Shown: one piece after another, positions 33,842 through 44,473 of the stretch
Layout of the letters: each line of letters begins with the position of its first letter
How positions within the stretch are numbered: the stretch's first letter is position 1
Origin: Nitzschia sp. DOCU1
Lineage: Eukaryota > Bacillariophyta > Bacillariophyceae > Bacillariales > Bacillariaceae
DNA length: 64,000 nt
Assembly (NCBI GenBank): GCA_951394045.1
Contig: OX595989.1
Coordinates: 2,108,001 to 2,172,000 of the forward strand
Direction of reading: 5' to 3'
The notes under the pieces: generated by a model
What the model was told of the DNA's origin: nothing
Databases searched by the model: none
The model's input: the letters and a program-made list of their open reading frames with translations, nothing else
Position numbers and translations under genes: made by a program

Positions 33842-35266
33842 ATGGAAAGAAGAAATCTCATGACAAGGTCGGAAAGGCAATTCTCCAGTGAAAATTGGGA
33901 TGATCGTCTGGGTCGACCTCCTTTAGTTCCTCTAGGGCTACCTGAACATGGCCTTCTGCCCAACATTCGGTATGACTACGTGCCCGAACCATCTCAGCCT
34001 CAGAGGGTGTTTTTCTCCCGATCTGACTACTCTGATGGCATGCAACATGACAAAGAGGATTCCGACAAGTTTGAACTGATGAATGTCACTGTTGTCATAT
34101 ATAGTTTGTCTGGGGTGATGTGTGAAAAACAGTTAGAGCCTAGGAGGAGGTCAACATTTGGGAGGAAAGAAAAGACCTTTAGAGCGAGGGATGCAGAGGA
34201 CTCCTACGGCCGTATTTCCGGGTCCACAATTTCGTCTTTCGAACCGTCTGCATCAGAGGAGGGTACATTAATGGATAATGTCGGAGCTCCCACGACGGCT
34301 GTTGTCTCCTATCGCAAGAATGCCTTTAGCAGTCAGACCTCACTTGAAACGTTCCTTCCAAGTGTACCTATGCAGAACCCGCTGAGTTCTATCGGTGCAA
34401 AATACCGATACCAAGCGTCTTGGCCATCGGAGCAGTCAACGCTTACTAGAGACGAATCGGCCGTTGCAAGATCATCATTCAAGCTAACCCGTTGTATGAA
34501 ACAAGAAACATTCGTACCCGGCGCTGGCGTGGGCTCGAATTATGTTCACGAAACACTGGAGCTGCGGATCAATCTCAGCAGGGGGACCGAGCTTCTTCGC
34601 CTAGGCACAGCAACTTTGGTTATCAGTGGCGAAGAGGAAGGTGAAGTACAAATGATCATACCTGCAAAACCAATAGAGGTCAAAAAGAAATTAAGCCGAA
34701 AACGAGTGAAAGGCAAGCCAAACAAGTATGGCTTCTTTTCTGGAGACTTGACAAGAAGGTTCTTCCTCGACGAGAACTCCACTCTCCGGGTGGGGATTCG
34801 CGTTTTGCCACAGGAAACTCTAGCTATAGTGGAGGACAAAGAGCGAAAAGAGAACAGCTTTAGGCAAAATAGCTTCAGGCAAATGCTTGGGTCGGAAGAA
34901 TTGAAGCAAATGGTCGCCAACATCGGCCAAAGGAATGTTCATCACGAGGAAGCAAGACGTACATTCTACAACAATGATCAAGGCTTTGAAGGTGAAAATC
35001 TTCCCGAAGACGAAGAAGAAGTTGAGCAAAAAAACATATTTCAAAACATCTTTTGTGGGGCTTTATGCGCTACAAACTCGACACGCGTCGCCAAAGTACC
35101 ATCTGTTCCAATAGTAATTCGTGCTTCAGAGCACGGGCAGCTTGGTTTGGAATCACTGATCAGCTCTGTTTCCGAGTCGACTGATGGCACTGAATACGAC
35201 AGTGACGACGACGAAGCGGAGATCAGCGACTATCGAATGCCTTCTGCCTTCCGTCATTTTGCATAG
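33842..35266 (+). CDS. NT-C2-like domain protein, paralogue of the convergent gene downstream
   Basis: I chose ATG 33842 because the longer open frame upstream has no ATG. The product is 474 aa. The region from FELMNVTVVIYSLSG to LGTATLVISGEEEGEV has the strand order of an NT-C2-type C2 domain with long, charged inserts. A DENSTLRVGIRVLPQ strand follows, then a disordered tail with a cysteine cluster (FCGALCAT) and an acidic end. The gene at 35380-37323 has the same order: LGIANLVINGRE, then NATLRVRMDVKPG, then a CSWVCLPFCGG cluster. Both may be membrane-associated adaptors; the cysteine cluster could be S-acylated. No enzyme motif was seen. Confidence 0.6.
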   Translation: MERRNLMTRSERQFSSENWDDRLGRPPLVPLGLPEHGLLPNIRYDYVPEPSQPQRVFFSRSDYSDGMQHDKEDSDKFELMNVTVVIYSLSGVMCEKQLEPRRRSTFGRKEKTFRARDAEDSYGRISGSTISSFEPSASEEGTLMDNVGAPTTAVVSYRKNAFSSQTSLETFLPSVPMQNPLSSIGAKYRYQASWPSEQSTLTRDESAVARSSFKLTRCMKQETFVPGAGVGSNYVHETLELRINLSRGTELLRLGTATLVISGEEEGEVQMIIPAKPIEVKKKLSRKRVKGKPNKYGFFSGDLTRRFFLDENSTLRVGIRVLPQETLAIVEDKERKENSFRQNSFRQMLGSEELKQMVANIGQRNVHHEEARRTFYNNDQGFEGENLPEDEEEVEQKNIFQNIFCGALCATNSTRVAKVPSVPIVIRASEHGQLGLESLISSVSESTDGTEYDSDDDEAEISDYRMPSAFRHFA

Positions 35267-35379
35267 GACACGAGATAGCTCTCTGCTGATTTATTTTAGG
35301 TTCTGTACTGATACTGGGGCTATGTCACTTCTGTCGTTTTAGCACTTAGTGTGCATGGATCTGCAGTATGGCATCGGTC

Positions 35380-37323
35380 CTATTCATCCACGCCTTCAAG
35401 CAAGTCCTCCATGTCGACTCCAACCTTGTTGGCGTATCGTCGGAGCGTGGCTTGGGCATCCTTCAAATCCTCGTACGCTTCGTCACTCATGCCAGCCGCA
35501 CCCCGGCTAGGGCCGTGCTGATTTCGTTTGATGCTCTCATGAGTTCTTTTGCTCGTGGAAGACCGAGATTTTGACGCCCCACGCTCGTAGATTAGCTCCT
35601 CTCGAAAGGATTCTTCGGAGGTTTCGCTTCTTTCGGTGGATGAGCTTTCATCAGACGATCGTGTTGACATCGAGTGATCTTTTTGATTTTCAGTCATTTC
35701 ATTCCAGCTTGGCAATTCATCGTCGAACGAAAAACTATTGTTCAGAGCACCTATAGATTTGTACGGAGCCTCGCTTTCGCCACCGCAAAAGGGGAGGCAA
35801 ACCCACGAACAGAAACCAGGTGCTGGTGCAGTGAGGCTCGACGTAGTCGACATTTCTTCGCCACGATAGTACTTGTCCACCATGATGTATTTCAGTGGTA
35901 GCTTTTCCTGCGGTCCCCTCTTGCTGGAAGAACTGATTTCGCCGCTTTGTTGGGCTAAGTCATTAGATTCAGACCGATGGTTGGAAGGTGGCGTCAATGG
36001 AAGTCCACCACCATATCCTGCCGCTGTAGACATTTGATGGCTCCCAGGTTTATACCCGAAAGAACCGCCAGTCCCTCGTGTGTCGAAACTGAAGCTGGTA
36101 ATATATGATGCGTCGTCTCCATCACCCCATATTGTTGCCTTGTTTTCTCCTGGAGCGCCAGGTTTGACGTCCATTCTGACCCGAAGTGTAGCATTAGATG
36201 CAAGACGATAAAGTTGGTCGTGATTCTTAAAAGAGATGCCATCTTGCTTCTTTCCAAACATGCCAAGCCTTGATTTCAGTTGATGCTTCGATTCCCCCGG
36301 GGAAAGTTCACTCATTGGGCGAAGCGCGAGATCCACCTTCTGCTCGAGTGATTCTCTTCCATTGATCACTAAATTAGCAATTCCCAAAGGATACATTTCC
36401 TCACCACACTTCAAACCAACAACGATCTTTACCACTTCGGGATTGTAGTCGACGTTTGAGTTTAATGAATCATCTTCGGCCCGCGATTCTCTGTCCACCT
36501 CTTTCTCGAGCTTGAGAGAGAAGTGAAGCCTTCGCTTGGAACCCGTCGATGAAAGTAGATCTCCACCCTTCGGTTTTGCCCAGAACAACTTTAATGGCTT
36601 TTGTGAACCGTCGTTTGCAACTGGCCCAAGCGGTTGGCTAAGTGCAATCCGCTTGCCTGACTTGATAAGGGCTGCGTAGCCAACTACTATTCCATTCGAC
36701 GTGTTTTTCCTCGTTTTCAATGCATCGGCCTTGACGCCAGTCAAATAGCCAAGACAAACTCGTACGTAAAATGTTTGTCGACTCGATGTTGGGCCGTCTT
36801 GTCTTTGTTCTATGGATGTGATACTACTAGACCTCGATGTGAACGATCGATTGCTGGCAGACCGCGACGAGCGAACCGAGCCCGATCTTGCAATCATTGA
36901 CCTTGTCCTTGAAAGACTCCTAGCACGTCTAGGGGGGTTCACTGAAGGTGGCTTTGGTATCCCGGGGGAGACTGGCGGCTTTCCTCCTGATACAACTTTC
37001 GACGTTAGCCCTGAAGGCGCAGGACTCGACAGTGATTTCTGCAACTGCAGTGCGTCTTGCGAGGAAGCAAGACCTCCATTCCGCGAAATCGAGCCATTTC
37101 CATTGATCAACTTTGAGTGTGGAGAATGAGGAGGCCGCGCAGATACAACCTCCGATCCTCGGATTATCGATGACGCGTTTGATGAGGTCGCTGAAGCACC
37201 ATTTTTTCGGTGTCGCCGTTTTTCCAAGATCCGTGGGAACTCCCTCCTTTTCCGGGAGGTTTCCGTGACCACACTTCCTCGGGAGCTGGCCATTGAGCCC
37301 TGAGACAGAGACGGAACCACCAT
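35380..37323 (-). CDS. NT-C2-like domain protein, paralogue of the convergent gene upstream
   Basis: The product is 647 aa from ATG 37323; the frame further upstream opens with TTG only. The N-terminal 170 residues are Ser/Arg-rich and disordered. The C2-like region starts FYVRVCLGYLTGVKADALK and goes through VGLKCGEEMYPLGIANLVIN to ASNATLRVRMDVK. A cysteine cluster CSWVCLPFCGG and an acidic Ser-rich tail follow. It is convergent with its shorter relative (113 bp between stop codons), so the pair probably arose by inverted duplication. The function is unknown. Confidence 0.6.
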   Translation of the reverse strand: MVVPSLSQGSMASSRGSVVTETSRKRREFPRILEKRRHRKNGASATSSNASSIIRGSEVVSARPPHSPHSKLINGNGSISRNGGLASSQDALQLQKSLSSPAPSGLTSKVVSGGKPPVSPGIPKPPSVNPPRRARSLSRTRSMIARSGSVRSSRSASNRSFTSRSSSITSIEQRQDGPTSSRQTFYVRVCLGYLTGVKADALKTRKNTSNGIVVGYAALIKSGKRIALSQPLGPVANDGSQKPLKLFWAKPKGGDLLSSTGSKRRLHFSLKLEKEVDRESRAEDDSLNSNVDYNPEVVKIVVGLKCGEEMYPLGIANLVINGRESLEQKVDLALRPMSELSPGESKHQLKSRLGMFGKKQDGISFKNHDQLYRLASNATLRVRMDVKPGAPGENKATIWGDGDDASYITSFSFDTRGTGGSFGYKPGSHQMSTAAGYGGGLPLTPPSNHRSESNDLAQQSGEISSSSKRGPQEKLPLKYIMVDKYYRGEEMSTTSSLTAPAPGFCSWVCLPFCGGESEAPYKSIGALNNSFSFDDELPSWNEMTENQKDHSMSTRSSDESSSTERSETSEESFREELIYERGASKSRSSTSKRTHESIKRNQHGPSRGAAGMSDEAYEDLKDAQATLRRYANKVGVDMEDLLEGVDE

Positions 37324-38723
37324 GGTCAAGAAACCCAAAGTGAGAGCCGATAACGTCGTTTCTACTGTGAAAGTTGGATGTGAGAGAGACTTCTATCAAA
37401 TTGCGCTCATGAACTTCAAGAAAGCGACCGTTCAACGGTCCCACATCCGTCTTGCTTCTAAGTACCGTCGCCTCAGATCGCTAGAGTTGATACCAACGGA
37501 CTTACTCTTATATACATAGAATAGGAGTGGAAGGTAATTACGAACAAATTACATGTGCGTCCTGATGACTGGAAGTGACACATATGCCGAAAGAAAGTTA
37601 TATAGCAACGGCCTCTTAACGTCGGTAGCCCCGATCAGAGCCATGAAAACGGCACACTTCTCCACGTGGAACGCAACAACGCGCTTTTACGTCCAGTCGT
37701 TTCGAATTGCTCTATCATAGCTACCTGTTCCTTGACGTGTGCTTGTTTGGTTATTGTACAATCCAGCAGGATCATGATCTATCTGCTTGCCCCCATACCC
37801 GGGGTAAGCAGCAGCTACAGCTGGCCTAGGGCCATACAGCAGAGATAGTCCATGGTGCTACAAGCTTCATCCTGAAAAGTGGGCAAGGGCACTGATAGCC
37901 GAAAATTGAACGTCTATCACATGCAGATTTTGATCAGTTATTCTGTGGTTTTCAACGGCATCGTATTGTCCTGCTTTTAGTTATTGCATTGCCGCCTCGT
38001 TAGTATGAAGGATGATTTTGCCAGCTGAAAGCGCAATTCGATTGAACCATCCATCGATTAGGTGAGTAATCGGTACTGCAATGGTCCTCTCGTTCCGTTA
38101 GACCCCACAACAATGACGATTGAAACTACTCTTGACACTTTCTCCATGAAAGCCAAAAATATGCTTAAATTTCCGAGTTGAGGGTGAAACGCTGGTAGGC
38201 TGCTATTTGAATTTCCTGCTCTCATCGGACATCCTGCACTTTCTTCTCTGCAGCATTTCAGACACCGTAGCGATAACCACTGACGAATGAGCTGCTAATG
38301 CCGATTCGAGGCTTCATTCTTGATTGGAAAATCAAAGACTGGCTTTTGGGTATGCGATAATCTCGGTCGCGTTTTGGGCATCAAGCCTTGGCCATTATGA
38401 GTGTTACAAGTGAAGCAGCACGGCCAAGTTAAAGACTCTGGACCACGGAGTGCCACCGCTGCGGGTGTGACTTCCCCTTATACTTGATTGCGTTCAAGGT
38501 GGCAGATCGATAAGAAGGATTGGTCACACTGCATGCAAAAGACATCAATTCAATACCGGTACTGACTGTAGCACCCCCAGGGCCGGTACTATAGAGGGGT
38601 GTCTGTCGGTTGGTCAAGCGGCCATGGGAAATTGAAATCGCTACAACCCCAGGTATAGCTATAGCAACAACAAAATCTAATACATAGCTTGCAGGACTTC
38701 TTGTTCGCTCTACATTTTACGTA
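37324..38723. other. long intergenic region, 1.4 kb
   Basis: Upstream of the C2-like gene and downstream of the IMPase gene. I looked for tRNA cloverleaves, ORFs and repeats on both strands and found none I can support; a few GGTACT/TACCGG-type palindromes occur near 38560-38600. Confidence 0.4.
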
Positions 38724-39713
38724 TTAGGCAATGCCCGCCTTCTTCAACGCCTGTAAGACTTCGCCGTGAATGCCCCCATTTGTAGCACAGATCTTCCTAC
38801 ACGGAAGACTAAAATCCTCACCCTTCAAATCAGTCATTTGTCCACCAGCTTCCTTTACAAGCAGCGAGCCAGCTGCTACATCCCAGCACGAAAGGTCGTA
38901 CTCCCAGTAGCAAGTCAATCTTCCGTTTGCCACCCAAGCAAGCATTATGGCTGCACTCCCAAGCATTCTCAAAGAGCGAACAACTGGCATTAATTCCTTT
39001 GCACCTTTCATGCTCATCTGCATGCTCTCCTCTCCAGGAGGAGACCCCATTGCAACAATGGCATCGGCAAGCCTTGTTGCAGCACCAACTCGGATGTCGT
39101 TGCCGTTCATTTGGGCACCACCTCCCTTCGTCGCAGTAAATAGCTCGTCTCTGTGGGGATCGTAAATAGCTCCGGCTACGACTTCGCCTCGGTATGCCAC
39201 CGCAATGCTGGGAGCAGATAGCGGGAGGCCATTAGCAAAGTTTGTCGTGCCGTCGATGGGGTCTACAATCCAGAGAAAATCCGACTTGCTATCATCTGAC
39301 AATATCGCCTTGATCGCAGCGGCACTAGCTTCTTTCCCTGGAGGAACGGATTCTTCTCCAAGAAAGTCATGATCGGGATATACCTTGAGGACCGATTCGC
39401 GGATTGTTTTTTCGCACAGTGTGTCTACCAACGTAAGCAAATCCCTTTCGTTAGCTTTGCTCCTCTCTACTGTGGCGCCACCGGCGTGTTCCATGATGAT
39501 GGCACCGGCTTTCTTCGAAGCATCTACGGCGACGTTCAAAAGTCCCGAGATTACTTCAGCATCGAGAGCTTGGGCGCTAAAGGAAGTTTCGGACGCCATA
39601 CTCAATTGTCTGGGAGACTTGCTGCCGCTGATGACAAAGCCGTGTGCCAAGATCTGGAATCCCAGCAATATTAAAATCGTCACGCCGGTAGGTAGTAAGG
39701 TGGAAGCTGCCAT
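38724..39713 (-). CDS. inositol monophosphatase-family phosphatase, secretory or plastid-targeted
   Basis: The product is 329 aa from ATG 39713; a longer frame upstream has no ATG. The catalytic core has [17 protein letters not shown] (metal-binding D-P-I-D-G-T/S) and [13 protein letters not shown] (metal-binding WD), with the upstream Glu in FLGEES. The family removes phosphate from inositol phosphate, or from histidinol phosphate in a related branch, using Mg2+. The first 35 residues are a signal peptide ending ILAHG followed by FVISGS. A Phe just after the cleavage site is the heterokont plastid-import signature, so plastid delivery is plausible. The core is full length, with no breaks. 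Confidence 0.88.
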   Translation of the reverse strand: MAASTLLPTGVTILILLGFQILAHGFVISGSKSPRQLSMASETSFSAQALDAEVISGLLNVAVDASKKAGAIIMEHAGGATVERSKANERDLLTLVDTLCEKTIRESVLKVYPDHDFLGEESVPPGKEASAAAIKAILSDDSKSDFLWIVDPIDGTTNFANGLPLSAPSIAVAYRGEVVAGAIYDPHRDELFTATKGGGAQMNGNDIRVGAATRLADAIVAMGSPPGEESMQMSMKGAKELMPVVRSLRMLGSAAIMLAWVANGRLTCYWEYDLSCWDVAAGSLLVKEAGGQMTDLKGEDFSLPCRKICATNGGIHGEVLQALKKAGIA

Positions 39714-40288
39714 TCGTTGGACACTAGTACAACAAGCTAAACGCAAAACACAACTGGCAGGTATTGACGCTGCTCGGGTTGACGACAGCGTTATGATGAA
39801 AATCTTGTGCTATGATCAATTGCTGTTGTTCGTCAACCAGCAACATCGTCGCAACAATTGGACGTTCGGCGCTCGAGATCCTGTCGGTGTTAGATGCCTC
39901 CTCAAGAGGGGTGCAGACATGTTGGCGGCATTTATGCGAAATCTTTCCTATGCATGGTACTCCAATATCCTGGGTATACCACTACTTACCTGGGTATGTG
40001 AAATGAACGGATGTTCCCTTGATCGAAATTTTAAGCCAACTTGATATGCCTGAAAAATTCTTAACAATATTCAGTACTGAATAATATATTCTCTAACAAA
40101 CTATGGCTACATATATGGAGGATGGACACCCAAATCGGCCTCCTCCCCATACAAATTTCTTGCGCGCCATGATTTCCCTCCAAGAATGAGCGTCGAGCAA
40201 GGACTCCCCATTCGATCTTTGCATTCACCGACAGCGAGCACCGAAGATGTTGTTCTCAACATTTGCTCATAGCAAACATTGAGCCACC
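39714..40288. other. divergent intergenic region, 575 bp
   Basis: Between the IMPase gene (-) and the disordered-protein gene (+). No supported features. Confidence 0.4.
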
Positions 40289-42757
40289 ATGGTTAGACTA
40301 TCAAAACCAGGGGACCAAGCCCCATATGTCTCGTACATCGATAGGATCGACGATGAGGATGTTCTCAAAGGCTTGGAAGCTTTAAAGCGACGAGCAATGA
40401 GAGTGGCCAACCACCCCACATCGGCCGAGGTTCAAGGACAGCCAGCAGCCGAGACTCGGCGCCGAAACGCAACGGAGATAGTCGCTCCAGTAACACCGAG
40501 GACGACCATGGGTAGGTCTCTACTAGCTATGGACTCGCCCGTTACACCCAAAATGGGACCTAGAACCCGAATGTGGGGCGTTGGAACCCCGAAGACACCC
40601 AGAACGCCCAGGACTCCAAAATCTACCACCAGGACTCCAAAATCCACCACGGTGTCCTCGTCTTCCAAGACGTCGGTTCCAGCAACTCCACCACCAATCC
40701 CTGACGCTGTCTCAAAAAAGACAGGAACAAATGGTAGTGAGTTTGTTCCAAAATGGAAGCTCTCCCCAAGGATCGAACCTATAGAAATTCCTCGTTGGCA
40801 ATTGGAGACTGAACGAGCAGTGCAGCTCGCAAAGGCTAAGGAAAAGGAAGAGGTAGAAGCAGCCAAGGGGAAAGGCGTCTTCGGTCGTTTTTCTAGAGTT
40901 TGTAGCCTTCAAAGGCGAGGATCCAAGACAGAGTTGAAAGAGGAAGCCGGCGAAAAGGCACCGTCACAAGGTGCCAGCGAAGAAGAAAAGGAGCCTTCGT
41001 CCAGTAGTAGCGTCCGCAAGTTCGAGCCTGTAACTCCTCCCAAGAAGAAAGAGACTATCGCGTTAAAGGCATCCGATTATATTATTCCCACCCGGAAGTC
41101 GAAAGGACCTACAAGGAATCTTGCCTTGGAGCAGAATGTTCCAGGAGCAAGTAGGGGATATTCAATTGTGAAAACAGCCTCTGATGTGCGGCGCGAGAGG
41201 AGGAGACAGAAGAGATACGCGCCTGAGAACGAGGATGAACTTGATGCCGGATGCTGTGACGATGGTTTGACTGCACGTGGGTTCATGAAGAACAGCGAGC
41301 GCGTATCCTTCCTCTTTGACGGGTTCGGGTGCTTAGGGATGGTGGATCAAATGATCGAGCCCAATGGTGACTTTGACGAAGAATTCACCTATTGCTCTGC
41401 TACAACTTATGGAAATGAGGAAGAGGAGGGGTCGCTTGCTGAACATCGGTCGATGAGAGCGACCCGTGTTTTTGAAGATGAGTCGAATGATTGGACAGAA
41501 AGCGAAGCAAGCGCAGCGAGAACGCTAGGAGAGCTGGAACCTATGGTATCCTCCTTGGAAGGATATAAACGATTTCTTGAACAGGGGGAGTCGGAGCCTG
41601 TGCAGCTTGAATACATTTCAAACTTGCTCTCGGTCATGGAAGGAAAGCTCCAAGCTTACGGGGGTTATCGCCGCCGCGTCGATCGCAGGGAGAAGCCAAC
41701 GCTTCAAACGGTTTCGCAGCAAGTTGATGAGGTCAACAAGTTGCTTCTCCGAGTAGTTGAGGACTTCATCGATGAGCAGCTGGTCCGAGCTACGAACCCT
41801 GACGAGGCTTCGATTTCTAGCGCATCTTTTACGCTGGGAGAAGACTACACAGTAAATGAATCGAGTACGATCGGGTATACGGTAGATGGAGCAAGTACGA
41901 TCGGGGATGCAACGGCAACAGTTTTCAAGGAAGACGATTCACTTGTCGTTCCCCAGGCGGTCTCTTTTGACCGCGACTACAACCCGCCAACTGTGGGCGG
42001 CTCCGTATCGCCTAGTAGAAATGAAGAGGGGGAGCGGGAATCGCCCAGAGATGATCACGACGTTACTTCTGTCACTTCAGCCCGTTTGGCCGGCGAAACG
42101 AAGTTTCTCTCGGCTGAAAGCTTTACTGAAAATGACCCCTCGATTCCCCGCCAAGCGAGCTTTTGTAGACCGCCTCTTCTCGAAGCGGGAAAAGATGACA
42201 AGTCATTAAGATCGTACAACACGCAACCGACCCGCACGGCGCTCGTGAAGAATATCACGAGAGCTCTTTCGTTTACACCGAGCAGCAGTAAAGTTCAGGG
42301 ATCTAAGGAGCAAGGTGTAGCTCGTTTGGACAACGCTATCTTGCTGGCGTCCAATGACGAGGGGAAGTCAGGATCGAGATTGCCACCGCTCAAACCAAGG
42401 CCGCGGAAAAGCTCACGCATAATCACCGGGGGAGCCGGTCCTGCACTAACCGGCATCGGTATAACGCCCAGTTCTTCATGGGGAGGTGGAACAGGTCAAA
42501 GAACGAAGATGAAACGCCGCAACTCTGAAGGAAGTAACACCTTCATTCATCCAGCATGCGGGGACGGAAACTCCGTCTTGGGAATTGAGGCAGTGGCAGA
42601 TTCGCCTGAAAGCGGTACTTCGCTGGTGATCGGCGAAAGCCAAAATGGTGCCGTTTTGGTGCACGAGACGTTTGACGGCGACAGGGCACTTTCAGCGATC
42701 GAGAGCGTCATGGGGTTTGCCGCAGCGCCGCTTCGACACTTGTCGATTACCTTTTAG
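40289..42757 (+). CDS. large disordered protein with TP-rich repeats
   Basis: Intronless, 822 aa, with an ideal start context (ccaccATGg). Residues 60-125 are rich in TP and RTPK units (TPKTPRTPRTPKS), like microtubule-binding or CDK-target segments. The stretch near 195-260 is basic and helical. The centre (about 410-500) has helices (SSLEGYKRFLEQGE, LEYISNLLSVMEGKL) that may form a short folded module. The remainder is Ser-rich and acidic. No signal peptide, membrane span or enzyme motif was seen. I do not recognise a family. Confidence 0.65.
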   Translation: MVRLSKPGDQAPYVSYIDRIDDEDVLKGLEALKRRAMRVANHPTSAEVQGQPAAETRRRNATEIVAPVTPRTTMGRSLLAMDSPVTPKMGPRTRMWGVGTPKTPRTPRTPKSTTRTPKSTTVSSSSKTSVPATPPPIPDAVSKKTGTNGSEFVPKWKLSPRIEPIEIPRWQLETERAVQLAKAKEKEEVEAAKGKGVFGRFSRVCSLQRRGSKTELKEEAGEKAPSQGASEEEKEPSSSSSVRKFEPVTPPKKKETIALKASDYIIPTRKSKGPTRNLALEQNVPGASRGYSIVKTASDVRRERRRQKRYAPENEDELDAGCCDDGLTARGFMKNSERVSFLFDGFGCLGMVDQMIEPNGDFDEEFTYCSATTYGNEEEEGSLAEHRSMRATRVFEDESNDWTESEASAARTLGELEPMVSSLEGYKRFLEQGESEPVQLEYISNLLSVMEGKLQAYGGYRRRVDRREKPTLQTVSQQVDEVNKLLLRVVEDFIDEQLVRATNPDEASISSASFTLGEDYTVNESSTIGYTVDGASTIGDATATVFKEDDSLVVPQAVSFDRDYNPPTVGGSVSPSRNEEGERESPRDDHDVTSVTSARLAGETKFLSAESFTENDPSIPRQASFCRPPLLEAGKDDKSLRSYNTQPTRTALVKNITRALSFTPSSSKVQGSKEQGVARLDNAILLASNDEGKSGSRLPPLKPRPRKSSRIITGGAGPALTGIGITPSSSWGGGTGQRTKMKRRNSEGSNTFIHPACGDGNSVLGIEAVADSPESGTSLVIGESQNGAVLVHETFDGDRALSAIESVMGFAAAPLRHLSITF

Positions 42758-43191
42758 AACAATTGTTCACAATGACAAATACATATAAACTTTCTCCTGC
42801 TGCTACAAAGATCGGCCGCATTATTGATTCCAGCTCCGCTTCGTAGCTTTCTCGAATTACAATTTGATTCTTGGTGTTCTGCACTACAAGCCCGCACACA
42901 TCATGGCAAAGCTATGCGGATACACCCTTGGATGCCATAGCAAGGGCGGCATTGGCGGCCGCCGAACCACCAGTTGCCCCATCGATTACGGCAGTAACAC
43001 CAAGCGCTGTGCAGGTGTACCTCCACGCTGCCGATCTCCTCGGCGGCGTATAGTACTTCGAACAATGCACTGCTACTTATCCTAGAAGGCCTTGATAAGT
43101 GCAAAAGGATTCTAGTTTCTATATCTGTATCTTGTAGCGTGCTACGGAAGGATGGCCGCAAAGGTTAAAAGTTGCAGGCACCAAAACTGGT
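42758..43191. other. convergent intergenic region, 434 bp
   Basis: Small open frames are present on both strands (for example 42871..43053 +), but none has a convincing product. Confidence 0.35.
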
Positions 43192-43638
43192 TTAGATGAT
43201 CTTCAAAAATCTGTCCACAGGGATGGCATCGGTGTTACCCCCAACTTCCCGGAAGATTGTCTCCATTTCCGATCGGGTGACTCGGTGTTGCATGTTGATA
43301 TTGGCAAGCACACGCTGCATTCCATCCAATGCAACGCGATCACTTTCACCAGTCATTGCAGCCCGAAGAAGGTCCTTCTTGAAACGGGAAGGCATGCATT
43401 GCGAATAACTGAAGTATGAAAAGAAGATTTTGTAAGCTTTTGATGTTTTCACAATTAGATGACCGGAATATTAGTATCCAATGTCAACTTACTGTTGGGT
43501 GCGATATTCCTCCAAAGCACCGCGAAGTTTCTCCACGGCTTCTACTCCGTGAGTGGAGAGAGCACGGGCATTCATGGTCTTTGCAACTCGACCGATGTGG
43601 GCAGCAGGGATGCGAGTGATCATACTTGTGGGAATCAT
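43192..43638 (-). CDS. small conserved-looking two-exon protein, possibly EF-hand-like and mitochondrial
   Basis: Exons 43638..43493 and 43408..43192 are joined across an 84-nt intron (gtaagt...cttcag) in matching phase. The product is 120 aa. It begins MIPTSMITRIPAAHIGRVAK, basic and amphipathic like a mitochondrial presequence. An RGALEEYRTQHYSQCMPSRF helix follows, then a C-terminal pair of helices (GMQRVLANINMQ, SEMETIFREVGGNTDAIP) spaced like an EF-hand pair but lacking full calcium loops. Neither exon is convincing alone; together they make a coherent small protein. The function is unknown. Confidence 0.6.
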
Positions 43639-44473
43639 ATTTGATGTAGTTCTAGTTAACTTCTTGTTGGATGTTTGTTACCAAGTGTTTGGTTTCCAAT
43701 GTTTTTTTTTGTGAGAGAATTGCTAGGCCGCCAAGGAGCGATGTGATGGATAAAGTTGGCGAAAGAGGAAAGTTCGAAACTTTGCCTCGAACGACCGAAT
43801 CAATCATTGTCTACGGGGGACAGATGGAGTATCCTTTGCTGACGTGGAAGACATCCGGCGAACCGGCACTCCAAAGTCAAAACACTCCTCAAGAGTCGTA
43901 TAATTTTGGAAACTGGAGAAATTTAAGTACAGAAGGTAAACGACAAAAGAAATCGCGACCACCGGAACACATCACTAATCACGAATCAAAGGGAGGCTTC
44001 CAAAAATGTCGGCCCAAGCGCACATTTCCAGCTCAACTCTTGGGGGGCTTTTCAGGCAAGATTACTATTACTTCTTGCAAGACTTTGAAGTCGTGCATGT
44101 CTGGGACTGCCTGGGAAAATTTGATACACACATGATCCAACTTGATTGCGCATACTACACGGCTCGCTGACTCGACTCACTAGAAAAACAGTGATAGTAG
44201 TCTCGACGATACCTACCGTAGAATACTTCAATAGAGCAACCATCACTCTGACTAGCTAGCTACTACTGTAGAGCCTTGCCTCCAATTCGTATTGAGATGC
44301 TCGCTACAATAGCGTTCTCGAAACATCAGCACGACGGGGAAGGCTCCCCTACTACGATACAGTGATCTACGCATTGCTCGCAGTGGTACTAATCGTGCTA
44401 AAGTCGCAACAATCACCCAAAGTTATTGCTTTCGTTGGCCTTCTACAAATAAGAGCTGCTACAACTGTCCCAT
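43639..44473. other. intergenic region, 835 bp
   Basis: Upstream of the small gene and downstream of RNASEH2A. A 154-codon plus frame (43671..44135) has no features and was not called. Confidence 0.4.

Noticed and set aside
43671..44135. 154-codon plus-strand frame
   Set aside because: Composition is random-looking, with no domain or conserved feature.
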